Notes: generated by a model not told the origin, from the sequence alone. A stretch of DNA of 64,000 nt from Qipengyuania sediminis (GCF_004358425.1 NZ_CP037948.1:1550001-1614000); one strand, 5' to 3'; shown: positions 1 through 8,261, counted from the first letter of the stretch. Program-made: numbers and translations.

Positions 1-808
1 CCTCCAGCGCGGCAATCGGCGCGGCGAGGGCGAAGGCGGCGACGAGCCCGTCCCACTGCTTGGGGGTCAGCGCCGCGACCATGAAGCGCTTGCCGTCACG
101 CGTCACGAAATCGCGCCCGAACGCGCCCCAGATGGCATTGCCGAGCCGCTCGCGATCGCCTCCGCGATAAAGCATTTCCGCCATCGCGCCGCTGTTGGCC
201 ACGGTTCCGATCGCAACATCGCCCAGCGGGACACGCAGCTCGGCCCCCTCGCCCGTCCGCTCGCGATGGCGAATGCCGGCGAGCAGCGCAAAGGCGCTAT
301 AGGCCCCCGTGATGAAGTCCCAGGCGGGAAGAACCTGGTTCACCGGTGGCGGATTGGCGGCGTCCCATTGGGCAGGCCCGGTCATCAACGGGTAGCCGCT
401 CGCCGCATTGACGGTGAAGTCCATCGCCTGGCGCCCGTCGTGCCAGCCCATGATCCGCAAGCTGACGAGATCGGCGCGGCTCGCCGCGATAGCCGCGTGG
501 CTGAGAAAGCTCGCTTCGGGAAGGTTGGTGATGAGGTTCCCCGCGCTCGCCGCCAGCGCCACCAGCAGCTCGCGCCCTTCCCCGCTCTTGAGATCGAGCG
601 CCACGGACTTCTTCGCGCGGTTGAGGTTCTCCCACGAAAGCGAACGCCCCTCGCGCGTCAGCATGTAGCGGTCGTAATCGAGCCCACCCTCCTTGTGATC
701 GACGCGGATCACTTCTGCCCCCATCTGCGCGCAATAGAGCCCCGCAGTGGGCGAGGCGACGAAGCTGGAGGCCTCGACGATGGAAAGGTCGGGGAGGAGC
801 TTATACAC
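1..808 (-). CDS. CaiB/BaiF CoA-transferase family protein, Mct-like (3' end outside window)
   Basis: Class III CoA-transferase that moves CoA between carboxylic acids or within one molecule. The visible 269 residues begin at GTG 808 and run off the left edge, so the C-terminal part is missing. The N-terminus carries the family signature CAQMGAEVIRVD, followed by NRAKKSVALDLK. The segments LDYDRY, LPAWDFITG and GAFGRDFVTRDGKR resemble the mesaconyl-CoA C1-C4 transferase (2-methylfumaryl-CoA isomerase) branch more than formyl-CoA transferases; this subfamily placement is from memory of Chloroflexus Mct. It lies downstream of an acyl-CoA dehydrogenase on the same strand, which fits a CoA-thioester pathway. 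The GTG start lies just downstream of a REP-like repeat that also supplies a purine-rich GGGGGAGG. The substrate is unknown. Confidence 0.85.
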   Translation of the reverse strand, partial: MYKLLPDLSIVEASSFVASPTAGLYCAQMGAEVIRVDHKEGGLDYDRYMLTREGRSLSWENLNRAKKSVALDLKSGEGRELLVALAASAGNLITNLPEASFLSHAAIAASRADLVSLRIMGWHDGRQAMDFTVNAASGYPLMTGPAQWDAANPPPVNQVLPAWDFITGAYSAFALLAGIRHRERTGEGAELRVPLGDVAIGTVANSGAMAEMLYRGGDRERLGNAIWGAFGRDFVTRDGKRFMVAALTPKQWDGLVAAFALAAPIAALE

Positions 809-818
809 TGGCAGGGAG

Positions 819-932
819 CCTCCCCCTTTGGGGGAGGTGGCACGAGCGCAGCGAGTGACGGAGGGGGTTTGTGCGCAGGCCAGGCCCCCTCCGACCGGCG
901 CTTTGCGCCGGCCACCTCCCCCAGAGGGGGAG
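819..932. repeat. REP-like nested inverted repeat
   Basis: Intergenic palindromic element between the acyl-CoA dehydrogenase and CoA-transferase genes. The outer arms are CCTCCCCC-ttt-GGGGGAGG at 819-837 and CCTCCCCC-aga-GGGGGAG at 915-932. CGGAGGGGG at 859-867 pairs with CCCCCTCCG at 885-893. An inner hairpin ACCGGCGC-ttt-GCGCCGGC lies at about 894-911. This architecture matches dispersed intergenic repeats common in sphingomonad genomes. The element separates two co-directional genes and may act as an RNA hairpin between them. No second copy was found in the window. Confidence 0.75.
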
Positions 933-934
933 AT

Positions 935-2107
935 TCATAAGGACGCGAACGCGCGCAGCATGTGCTTGGCGATCTGGAGCTGGAGAATCTGTGTCGTGCC
1001 TTCGTAGATGCGGTAGATGCGCGCATCGCGGAAGAAGCGCTCGGCATCGTATTCCGCAAGATAGCCCGCGCCGCCGTGGATCTGCACCACCCGGTCCACC
1101 ACCCTTCCGCACATCTCGGATGCGAAGACCTTGAAGGCGGCGGCCTTGGTAAGGATGTCCTCCCCCCCGTCCGCCCGAGCGGTGACATCCGCCATCATGC
1201 ATTCGGCGGCGTAGATTTCGGTCTCGCTGTCGGCGAGCATCGCCTGGACGAGCTGGAAGTTGGCGATCGGCTCGCCGAAGGCCTTGCGCTCGGTCGCGTA
1301 GCGGAGCGCGGTGTCGAGCGCGCGGCGGGCATAGCCGGTGCTTGCCGCCCCGACCGAGATGCGCCCGTTGTCGAGGCTCTTCATCGCGAAGACGAAGCCC
1401 TTGCCGGTCTCGCCGCCCAGCAGCGCCTCGCCCGGCACATGCACATCCTCCAGGATCACGTCGGAGATATGCGCGCCCGCCTGGCCCATCTTCTTGTCGG
1501 GACTGCCGGTCGAAACGCCCGGCGTGTCCATCGGCACCAGGAAGGCGCTGACATGCGCGTTCTTGGGCAGCGCCTCCTTCTCGGTGCGCGCCATGATCAG
1601 CGCGACCGAAGCTTCGGGGGCATTGGTGATGTAGCGCTTGGTGCCGTTCAAGATCCAGCCATTGCCTGCGGGATCGGGACGGGCGGTGGTCTGCATCGCG
1701 GCGCTGTCGCTGCCGCTGCCGGGTTCGGTGAGGCCGAAGCAGGCGACTTCCCCCGCGGCGATGCGCGGCCACCATTCGGCCTTCTGCGCCTCCGTCGCGC
1801 CATTCTTGATCGCGCTGTTAAACATGCCGACATTGATCGAGAAGATCGAGCGGAAGGCGGGGGCGGCGTAGCTCATGGAGCGCACCACGCGGGCATATTG
1901 ACTGGTGTTGAGGCCCGCCCCGCCATAGTCCTCGGGCACGGTCAGACCGAAGAGCCCCATCTCCTTCATCTCGGCGAGGATCGCGGGCGGCACCGCATCG
2001 GCCTCAATGGTCTGGCGTTCGGCCGGGATCAGCCGTTCGCGAACATAACGATCGAGCTGTTCGATGAATTGTTCGAAAAGCTCGGGGTCCATGCCGGGCG
2101 TCGTCAT
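935..2107 (-). CDS. acyl-CoA dehydrogenase
   Basis: FAD-dependent alpha,beta-dehydrogenation of an acyl-CoA thioester; 390 residues, the normal family length. The helical N-domain is followed by the FAD-binding FGLTEPGSGSD motif near residue 130, the substrate and FAD segment GWILNGTKRYITNA, and RKAFGEPIANFQ in the C-terminal domain. The catalytic base is expected at Glu369 in RIYEGTTQ. ATG 2107 was chosen because a GGAG lies about 10 bases upstream; ATG 2092 has no ribosome site. The start overlaps the stop of the small lipoprotein gene upstream (ATGA), so translation is probably coupled. The CoA-transferase gene follows after the repeat. Chain-length specificity cannot be read from sequence. 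Confidence 0.93.
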   Translation of the reverse strand: MTTPGMDPELFEQFIEQLDRYVRERLIPAERQTIEADAVPPAILAEMKEMGLFGLTVPEDYGGAGLNTSQYARVVRSMSYAAPAFRSIFSINVGMFNSAIKNGATEAQKAEWWPRIAAGEVACFGLTEPGSGSDSAAMQTTARPDPAGNGWILNGTKRYITNAPEASVALIMARTEKEALPKNAHVSAFLVPMDTPGVSTGSPDKKMGQAGAHISDVILEDVHVPGEALLGGETGKGFVFAMKSLDNGRISVGAASTGYARRALDTALRYATERKAFGEPIANFQLVQAMLADSETEIYAAECMMADVTARADGGEDILTKAAAFKVFASEMCGRVVDRVVQIHGGAGYLAEYDAERFFRDARIYRIYEGTTQILQLQIAKHMLRAFASL

Positions 2108-2286
2108 CGCCGAGATTGCTCCGCTGGTTCGCTGGGGGCTGCCCGCTCCTCCGCCGGGATCATCGCATGCGCCTCCGCCAGCGCGCGCTGTTCGCCTTGC
2201 GTGACGGGAGGCGGCGCAGGCTCGGCTTCGGGCGCACAGGCAGCGAGGAGGATCGGCAACAGCGCCGCGCCCTTCCCCGCATGCAT
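2104..2286 (-). CDS. small putative lipoprotein
   Basis: Sixty-residue protein with a short signal sequence and an apparent lipobox (LLAAC, Cys17), followed by a Pro/Glu/Ala-rich tail with no recognisable domain. It starts two bases after the stop of the upstream lipoprotein gene, and its TGA overlaps the ATG of the acyl-CoA dehydrogenase, so it is wired into a three-gene transcript. Lipidation is inferred from the lipobox only. It could be a non-functional translational coupler, but its codon use resembles that of its neighbours. No function is proposed. Confidence 0.6.
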   Translation of the reverse strand: MHAGKGAALLPILLAACAPEAEPAPPPVTQGEQRALAEAHAMIPAEERAAPSEPAEQSRR

Positions 2287-2288
2287 GA

Positions 2289-2615
2289 TTACTGGCCTTC
2301 GGTCTGGTTCGCCTCGGTCGCGGTTTCTTCCATCGCGTCCGCGGCGGCCGCGGCGGTGTCGGCGGCGCTGTCGCCCGCAGCCTGGATGCGCTCCTGCTCG
2401 GTCTCGGTCGGCGTGGCGGCCGCCGTCGGCGCGGGCAGCGCGGCGTTGGCGTTGGGATCGGCGACCGGCGCGGCATCGACCGGGGCCAGCGCCTCGTTCG
2501 CGGGAATCTCAACAGTATCGGCTTCCGCCTCGCTGGACGCATCGTCCGATCGGGCGCAGCCTGCAAGCGCGAGCGTCAACGGAGCGGCGATCAGCAATGC
2601 CTGGCGAAGCGTCAT
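2289..2615 (-). CDS. putative lipoprotein, Ala/Glu-rich
   Basis: Predicted 108-residue lipoprotein. It has a basic N-terminus, a hydrophobic stretch and the lipobox LALAGC (Cys20), followed by a low-complexity acidic tail rich in Ala, Glu, Asp, Pro and Thr. The tail is probably disordered. No catalytic or binding motif is visible. It is the first gene of the unit that continues into the small lipoprotein and the acyl-CoA dehydrogenase, and it is divergent from recQ, whose start lies about 130 bases away. The family is unrecognised; sphingomonads carry many such envelope lipoproteins. Confidence 0.78.
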   Translation of the reverse strand: MTLRQALLIAAPLTLALAGCARSDDASSEAEADTVEIPANEALAPVDAAPVADPNANAALPAPTAAATPTETEQERIQAAGDSAADTAAAAADAMEETATEANQTEGQ

Positions 2616-2743
2616 GGCGATGGTCCTCTCAGGATTAGGCGTGAAACGAATGCGTCACCCTAACCTTGCCTGCGCGGTAGGGCCAAGGGGAAAAACGTGG
2701 ACGCGCCCGTTCCTCTCGCGGGCACGCTCTGCCACGGCGGGCC

Positions 2744-4510
2744 ATGCCTAGGATGGAGGATGCCCGCGCTGCGTTGAAGCGCCTGTTCGGCTTCGATGAT
2801 TTCCGGGGGAAGCAGGCGGAGGTGGTGGCGCGCGTACTGCGTGGCGAAAGCACGCTGGGGGTGATGCCGACCGGCGCGGGCAAGTCGCTCACCTACCAGC
2901 TCCCCGCCGCGATCCTCCCAGGCACGGCGGTGGTCGTCAGCCCGCTGATCGCGCTGATGCACGACCAGCTGAGGAGCGCGCGGGCGAACGGTATCCGCGC
3001 CGCGACCCTGACGAGCGTGGACGCCGACTGGCGCGAGACCATCGCCGCCTTTCGCGCCGGCGACCTCGACCTCCTCTATGTCGCGCCGGAACGGGCAAGC
3101 CAGGCAGGGTTCCGCGCCCTGCTGGCGGAGGGAAGGCTGAGCCTGTTCGCGATCGACGAGGCGCATTGCGTATCCGAATGGGGGCACGACTTCCGGCCCG
3201 ATTACCGCCAGCTCCGCCCGCTGATGGACGCGTTTGCGGCGGTGCCGCGCCTCGCCCTTACCGCCACCGCCGACCGGCAGACACGGGCCGATGTCCTTGC
3301 CCAGTTCGGCATCCCGGAAGAAGGGTTGATCCTCGCCGGCTTCGACCGGCCGAACATTCGCTACGCCATCCGCCAGCGCGACAATGCCGCGCGCCAGATC
3401 GCCGCCCTGATGGCGGAGCAGCCGGGCCCCGGCATCGTCTATGCCCCCACCCGCGCCAAGACCGAGGGACTGGCGCAGCAAATTGCGAGCGCCACCGGCC
3501 GGCCGGTGCTCCCCTATCACGCCGGGCTCGACCCCGGCACCCGCGCCGCCAACCAGGCCGCTTTCGTCGCCAGCGAAGACATGGTGGTGGTCGCCACGGT
3601 TGCCTTCGGCATGGGCATCGACAAGCCCGACGTGCGCTTCGTCGCCCATGCGGGCGTGCCCAAGTCGATAGAGACCTATTACCAGGAAACCGGCCGCGCC
3701 GGGCGCGACGGCGATCCGGCGCAGGCGGTGATGCTGTGGGCCGCAAGCGACCTTGCCACCGCACGCCAGCGCCTCGCCGAAGTGCCCGAGGACCGCCGCG
3801 CGGGCGAGCGCGCCCGGCTCGATGCGCTCGGCGCGCTGATCGAGACCGCCGAGTGCCGCCGCGCGGTGCTGCTTCGGCATTTCGGCGAAGACCCTCCGCC
3901 GGCCTGCGGCAATTGCGACACCTGCCTCGACAAGCCGGGCGTGATCGACGCGACCGAGCTTGCAAGGAAGCTGCTCAGTGCCGCCTATCGCACCGGGCAA
4001 AGCTTCGGCATCGGCCATCTCGCCAAGGTTCTGACGGGGGCGGAAGACGACCGCGTGCGCGGCCGCGGGCATGACCGCCTAAGCGTCTTCGGCATCGTTG
4101 GCGGCGAAGAGGCGGCACTGCTTCAACCCCTCGCGCGGGCCCTCCAGGCGCGCGGCGCGCTCGTGGCGAACGCTCACGGCGGGCTGGCGCTGGGCGGCGA
4201 TGCGCGAGCGATCCTTTCGGGCTCAAGCGCGGTCGAGATCGTGGTGCCGGCCAGGCGGATGCGGCGGCGCGGGCGCGGCACGATCAATCCAACGGACGAT
4301 CCCCTGTTCGAGGCGCTGCGCGCCCTGCGCCGCGATCTCGCCAAGGAGGCGGGGGTCCCGCCCTATGTGATCTTCCACGACTCCGTGCTGCGCGAGCTCG
4401 CCCAGACGAAGCCGCAATCGCGCGCCGATCTCGCCAGAATCGGCGGGATCGGCGCACGCAAGCTGGAGGCCTATGGCGGCGCGCTCCTGACGGTCATCCG
4501 CCAGTATTGA
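2744..4510 (+). CDS. recQ: ATP-dependent DNA helicase RecQ
   Basis: 3'-5' DNA helicase acting in recombination and stalled-fork repair. The 588 residues contain Walker A PTGAGKS (42-48), the DEAH box with the RecQ-specific aromatic loop (IDEAHCVSEWGHDF, from about 137), and the second RecA domain with VATVAFGMGIDKPDVRF and QETGRAGRDG. The zinc-binding region has CRRAVLLRHFGE followed by CGNCDTC. A C-terminal HRDC domain occupies roughly the last 80 residues. The length is normal for bacterial RecQ. ATG 2744 is used; ATG 2753 in the same frame would remove three residues and neither has a strong ribosome site. The gene ends three bases before the convergent NTF2-like gene. Confidence 0.96.
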   Translation: MPRMEDARAALKRLFGFDDFRGKQAEVVARVLRGESTLGVMPTGAGKSLTYQLPAAILPGTAVVVSPLIALMHDQLRSARANGIRAATLTSVDADWRETIAAFRAGDLDLLYVAPERASQAGFRALLAEGRLSLFAIDEAHCVSEWGHDFRPDYRQLRPLMDAFAAVPRLALTATADRQTRADVLAQFGIPEEGLILAGFDRPNIRYAIRQRDNAARQIAALMAEQPGPGIVYAPTRAKTEGLAQQIASATGRPVLPYHAGLDPGTRAANQAAFVASEDMVVVATVAFGMGIDKPDVRFVAHAGVPKSIETYYQETGRAGRDGDPAQAVMLWAASDLATARQRLAEVPEDRRAGERARLDALGALIETAECRRAVLLRHFGEDPPPACGNCDTCLDKPGVIDATELARKLLSAAYRTGQSFGIGHLAKVLTGAEDDRVRGRGHDRLSVFGIVGGEEAALLQPLARALQARGALVANAHGGLALGGDARAILSGSSAVEIVVPARRMRRRGRGTINPTDDPLFEALRALRRDLAKEAGVPPYVIFHDSVLRELAQTKPQSRADLARIGGIGARKLEAYGGALLTVIRQY

Positions 4511-4513
4511 CCC

Positions 4514-5110
4514 TCACTGCGCCGTATAGGGCAGCGAGGAGTGATGCAGCACGATGCGCAGGTTCCCATCGGGCCCGCGGACATAGCCCCAGGTCTTGTC
4601 CACCCGGGTCAGCGCGCCCGTGTCGTTGTAGATCGACACGTTGCCCATCGAGATCGCGCTGTTCCCGGTAATGACGATCCCGGCGTTTTCACTTTCGCAA
4701 CGCTTCCAGTTATTGAGCGCGAAGCCCCTGTCCTTGGGATAGGCCCGGTCGTCGCCCACGAAATAGGCGAGCGCACCGTCGCGTGTGGTGCGGAAGGTCT
4801 GCGGGGCAACGGTCAGCGTCGGCTTGAACAGCACCGGACCCATGTCATAGCCATAAGCGCTGTCGAGCACCTGGCCCGCGAGCCGCTTGGCCGCGGCCCC
4901 GCCCCGGGTGGCGTTCTCGTTCGAGATCGCCACCAGCGCATTGCACCAGGCGCGCTGGGCGGCCTGCACCTCGGCGATCGTGATCGGCGCGTATATCGCC
5001 ACCTTCTGCTCGGTCGCAGCGGCGGCGCGTGCCTGCGTGGTCGACTGCGCGGCGGCCGGCGCCGCGGCGAGCGCAAGAGCGGCCGAGGCGGCGTAAAGCA
5101 GGGTCTTCAT
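4514..5110 (-). CDS. secreted NTF2-like / SnoaL-like protein
   Basis: Predicted 198-residue exported protein. The signal peptide (MKTLLYAASAALALAAAPAAAQ) is cleaved near residue 22. The mature part reads like a cone-shaped NTF2/SnoaL or CaMKII-association fold: an N-terminal helix with QRAWCNALVAIS, then beta-rich segments, ending in the typical IVLHHSSLPY strand. No catalytic residues are evident. It is the last gene of a four-gene unit, starting five bases after the stop of a TerC gene. The signal peptide fixes the start at ATG 5110, although the frame is open much further upstream. Fold assignment is by pattern, not by search. A soluble periplasmic partner of the TerC proteins is an inference. 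Confidence 0.75.
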   Translation of the reverse strand: MKTLLYAASAALALAAAPAAAQSTTQARAAAATEQKVAIYAPITIAEVQAAQRAWCNALVAISNENATRGGAAAKRLAGQVLDSAYGYDMGPVLFKPTLTVAPQTFRTTRDGALAYFVGDDRAYPKDRGFALNNWKRCESENAGIVITGNSAISMGNVSIYNDTGALTRVDKTWGYVRGPDGNLRIVLHHSSLPYTAQ

Positions 5111-5115
5111 GTCGT

Positions 5116-6141
5116 TTACGTCCTTTCTGCAGGTGGGGAAGTTTCGGGTTGCGGAAGATGCGGAGCCGCGTCTTCCCCGTGACGCGTCTTCCAGAGCGAA
5201 TAGACGATGCCCCCAGCGATCAGCGCGGCGGTGACGCCGAGGCTGAGCAGCGGCGGGAACTTGTCGCCGCCCAGCACGAAATCGGAGACGAAGATCTTGC
5301 TGCCGATGAAGATCAGCACCGCGGCCAGCGCATATTTCAGGTAGTAGAAACGGTGCACCATCGCCGCGAGCGCGAAGTAAAGCGCGCGCAGGCCCAGGAT
5401 CGCCATGATATTGCTGGTATAGACGATGAAGGTGTCGGTCGTGATGGCGAAGATCGCCGGCACGCTGTCCACCGCGAACACCAGATCGGCGAGATTGATG
5501 ACCACCAGCGCCAGGAACAGCGGCGTTGCGGCGCGCACCAGCTTGCCCGTCTTCTCGTCGGAAACCTGCACAAAGAAGCGCTGCCCGTGCAACTCGGGCG
5601 TCACTCGCATCCGCTTGCTGATCCACTTGATCGCGGGGTTGTTGCCAACATCCATGTGCTGGTCGCCCGCGAACATCATTTTGACCCCGGTGAACACCAG
5701 GAAGGCGGCAAAGATGTAGAGCACCCAGTAATACTGTTGCACCACCGCCGCGCCGAGCCCGATCATCAGCCCGCGCAGGACGATTACGCCGATAATACCC
5801 CACAGCAGCGCCCGGTACTGATACTTTCGGGGAATGGCGAAATAGGTAAAGATCAGGCTGATCACGAAGACGTTGTCGATCGACAGCGCCTTCTCGATGA
5901 AGAAACCGGTGTAATATTTCATGCCGAGATCGGCGCCCCGCTCCACCCACACCCATACGCCGAACAGCAGCGCGACCGTGATGTAGAAAGCGGAAAGCTT
6001 GAGGCTTTCGCCAATCCCCATTTCCTTGTCTTCCCTGTTGAGGAAGCCGAGGTCGAAAGCGGTCAACGCGACCACCAGGCCGATGAAGGTGAGCCAGAAC
6101 CAGACCGGGGTGCCCAGCCAGTCGGTGGAGAGGAAGTCCAT
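5116..6141 (-). CDS. TerC family integral membrane protein (copy 1)
   Basis: Member of the TerC/Alx family, inner-membrane proteins linked to metal (notably manganese) efflux and tellurite resistance. The 341 residues have about eight or nine membrane segments and conserved acidic residues inside them: LTAFDLGF (segment 2), ALSIDNVFVISLIF, and NLADLVFAVDSVPAIFAITTD. These are the signature motifs of the long TerC branch. The C-terminal tail after KTRHGEDAAP is soluble and Pro-rich. Together with the paralogue at 6829-7806 it brackets a DUF2490 gene; the gap to that gene is 18 bases. The metal specificity is not shown by the sequence. Confidence 0.93.
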   Translation of the reverse strand: MDFLSTDWLGTPVWFWLTFIGLVVALTAFDLGFLNREDKEMGIGESLKLSAFYITVALLFGVWVWVERGADLGMKYYTGFFIEKALSIDNVFVISLIFTYFAIPRKYQYRALLWGIIGVIVLRGLMIGLGAAVVQQYYWVLYIFAAFLVFTGVKMMFAGDQHMDVGNNPAIKWISKRMRVTPELHGQRFFVQVSDEKTGKLVRAATPLFLALVVINLADLVFAVDSVPAIFAITTDTFIVYTSNIMAILGLRALYFALAAMVHRFYYLKYALAAVLIFIGSKIFVSDFVLGGDKFPPLLSLGVTAALIAGGIVYSLWKTRHGEDAAPHLPQPETSPPAERT

Positions 6142-6159
6142 GAGCTACGATCCCGTTAG

Positions 6160-6819
6160 TCAGAAAGAGAGGCCGACGCCGATAAAGGGCGCGTGGCCGA
6201 TGGTGTCCGGCGCGTCATTGCGCACCGTCTGTTGGCGCAGATAGCCGAGGCTGAGCTCGACCTTGCCGACCTCGCGTTCGAAGCCGATAAAGCTGCGCAC
6301 CCCCGTCAGGCCACTCTGCGCACCGGGCTCGCTGGCCCGTATCACGAAGAATCCCTCGACATTGCCGACGAGCTGCCACCCGCCGTCCTCGGCCGAGAGC
6401 GGGATCGCGCCGCCGATGCGCTGGCGCAGCCGCCAGGCGGTGTCGGGATCGCCTTCGATCAGCCGCTGCTCGAGCCGGGTGCGACCACCCAGAGGACCGA
6501 GCGGATAGCTCAGCTGCTGGAGAAAGCGCACCTCGCGCCCGTCGCCCTCGTGCCGGCGCTCGATCCCGCTGCTCAGCGTCACATCCTCGGCAATGTCGCG
6601 CCCCAGCCACAGGCGGGCATAGATGGTGTCGTCCGAGGGCTCGGGGCGGAAGCGTTGCGCCGTCTCGAGCTCGACGAAGGTGCGATCGTCGATCGCTACC
6701 GTCGCTGACGGGTTCAGCCACAATTCGAGCTGCTCGCGCGTAGCATTGGCGGGCGCGGCGAGCGTCATGAACAGCAGGGGAAGCAGCAAAAGGCGCATAA
6801 GGATCGTGACGTCTTTCAT
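6160..6819 (-). CDS. DUF2490 family outer-membrane barrel protein
   Basis: Predicted 219-residue exported protein. A signal peptide ends near residue 27 (LAAPANA). The mature chain starts with EQLELWLNP and continues as alternating short beta strands to a C-terminal aromatic (GVGLSF), as expected for a small outer-membrane barrel. The pattern fits DUF2490, a family of unknown function. It sits 9 bases after one TerC gene and 18 bases before another on the same strand, so it should be co-transcribed with them. An outer-membrane step for a substrate handled by TerC is conceivable but is inference only. Confidence 0.83.
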   Translation of the reverse strand: MKDVTILMRLLLLPLLFMTLAAPANATREQLELWLNPSATVAIDDRTFVELETAQRFRPEPSDDTIYARLWLGRDIAEDVTLSSGIERRHEGDGREVRFLQQLSYPLGPLGGRTRLEQRLIEGDPDTAWRLRQRIGGAIPLSAEDGGWQLVGNVEGFFVIRASEPGAQSGLTGVRSFIGFEREVGKVELSLGYLRQQTVRNDAPDTIGHAPFIGVGLSF

Positions 6820-6828
6820 GATGTCGTG

Positions 6829-7806
6829 TCAGGCGGGTTCGGGGCGGGCGCGGGTCTTCCACAGCGACCAGCCGATGCCTGCCGCGAGGATCGCAAAGGT
6901 GATGCCGAGCGAGACCGGCGGCGGGATCTTGCCGATGCCGAGCAGGTCGGCGACGAAGATCTTGGAGCCGATGAAGACCAGCAGCACGGCGAGCGCGTAC
7001 TTCAGGTATTTGAAGCGGTGCACCAGCGCCGCGAGCGCGAAATATAGCGCGCGCAGCCCCAGGATCGCGAAGATATTGCTAGTATAGACGATGAAGGGAT
7101 CGGTCGTGATCGCGAAGATCGCGGGCACGCTGTCGACCGCGAAAACCAGATCGACGATCTCGATCATGATCAGCGCCAGGAACAGCGGCGTCATGAACCA
7201 GGCAAGCCGCCCGGTCTTGGGATCGGTCTGCTGGACCCAGAACTTCTCGCCATGGAGGCGGTCGGTCACGTTGAAGCGGCGGCGCACCCATTTGAGCACC
7301 GGATTGGCCGCGACATCGTACTCCGCCTCGGCATTCCGCCACATCTGGATGCCGGTGACGATCAGGAAGACCGCGAAGATGTAGAGCACCCAGCCGTATT
7401 GGCTCACAATCGTCGCGCCCAATCCGATCATGATCGCGCGCAGCACGATGACGCCGAGGATACCCCAGAACAGGACGCGGTGCTGATAGACGCGGGGCAC
7501 CGAGAAATAGGTGAAGATCATCGCGATGACGAAGACATTGTCCATCGCCAGGCTCTTTTCGATCACGAAGCCGGTGACATACTGGATGCCCGCGGTCTCC
7601 CCCATGTACCACCACACCCAGGCCCCGAAGGCGAGGCCGAGCGCGATGTAGATGGCGGAAAGCACCAGCGATTCGCGGATGCCGATCTCGCGCTGCTCGC
7701 GGTGGAGCACGCCCAGATCGAGGACCAGGAGCGTGATGACGATGCCTAGAAAACCGAGCCACATCCATACGGGCTTGGTCAGCCATTCGGCGAAAAGAAA
7801 TTCCAC
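6829..7806 (-). CDS. TerC family integral membrane protein (copy 2)
   Basis: Second TerC/Alx-type protein, 325 residues, first gene of the four-gene unit. It shares the membrane acidic motifs of copy 1 (LLVLDLGVLHRE, SLAMDNVFVIAMIF, VDLVFAVDSVPAIFAITTD) and the same PxVYQHRVLFWGILGVIVLR core, but differs in its loops and C-terminus. It is clearly a paralogue rather than a recent duplicate, because the wobble bases and loops have diverged. Translation starts at ATG 7806. Upstream lie two hairpins and then the DUF465 gene on the same strand, 69 bases away. A manganese or other divalent-cation export role follows from the family, not from direct evidence. Confidence 0.95.
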   Translation of the reverse strand: MEFLFAEWLTKPVWMWLGFLGIVITLLVLDLGVLHREQREIGIRESLVLSAIYIALGLAFGAWVWWYMGETAGIQYVTGFVIEKSLAMDNVFVIAMIFTYFSVPRVYQHRVLFWGILGVIVLRAIMIGLGATIVSQYGWVLYIFAVFLIVTGIQMWRNAEAEYDVAANPVLKWVRRRFNVTDRLHGEKFWVQQTDPKTGRLAWFMTPLFLALIMIEIVDLVFAVDSVPAIFAITTDPFIVYTSNIFAILGLRALYFALAALVHRFKYLKYALAVLLVFIGSKIFVADLLGIGKIPPPVSLGITFAILAAGIGWSLWKTRARPEPA

Positions 7807-7817
7807 GGTTATTGCCC

Positions 7818-7865
7818 CCGTTGTCTTGCAACGGCGTGCCGCGGGGGTGCGTCACGCCCCCGCGG
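7818..7865 (-). promoter_or_regulatory. two hairpins in the TerC operon leader
   Basis: Between DUF465 and the first TerC gene lie two perfect stems: CCGCGGGGG / CCCCCGCGG (7839-7847 with 7857-7865) and CCGTTG / CAACGG (7818-7823 with 7829-7834). Neither is followed by a U-run on the coding strand. They could be a weak terminator for DUF465, an RNA structure controlling TerC translation, or both. The spacer is too short for a full yybP-ykoY manganese riboswitch. Confidence 0.4.
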
Positions 7866-7875
7866 CCGCGCCTCG

Positions 7876-8049
7876 TCAACCGCGTGCCGGCGTCCGCGTC
7901 ATGCGCGAGATGCGATCCTTCAGCGCCAGCTTGAGCTTCTTCAGCCGCAGCACTTCGAACGGATCGCCGGTCCGGCGTGCCTGCGCGGCGCGGATGAGGC
8001 GGTCGAGCTTCTGGTGGCGTTCCATCAGGCGGAACATGCGATCGGACAT
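7876..8049 (-). CDS. DUF465 (YdcH-like) small protein
   Basis: Short 57-residue basic, helical protein starting MSDRMFRLMERHQKLDRLI and continuing with FEVLRLKKLKLALKDRI. This heptad-like pattern with a central Leu-Lys-Lys-Leu-Lys run is characteristic of DUF465, a small coiled-coil family widespread in proteobacteria. The cellular role is unknown. The frame is uninterrupted from ATG 8049 to TGA 7876. It is divergent from the SPFH gene and 69 bases upstream of the TerC unit on the same strand. Confidence 0.85.
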   Translation of the reverse strand: MSDRMFRLMERHQKLDRLIRAAQARRTGDPFEVLRLKKLKLALKDRISRMTRTPARG

Positions 8050-8261
8050 GGGTCAAGCTCCCTATCGAACAGGTTCAAGTTCGATCGGATGCGCGCCGCG
8101 CGGGTCCACAAGGGTGGGAATGTCCCAGGCCCGGCATCGGTTCACATCCGATGCGGTCCGACATCACGCGAGCGCCACGGCCTTGGCCGCATGCGCCGCG
8201 CCAGAGGGGCCCGGTCCGCCCCCCTCCAATACACGACAAGCCCCCCGGTTCCAACCCCCCC

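Noticed and set aside
962..2638. Long plus-strand open frame opposite the acyl-CoA dehydrogenase
   Set aside because: Shadow frame of a clear enzyme gene; no motif.
7807..7875. Manganese (yybP-ykoY) riboswitch before TerC
   Set aside because: The gap is only 69 bases and lacks the conserved motifs; only two simple hairpins are seen.
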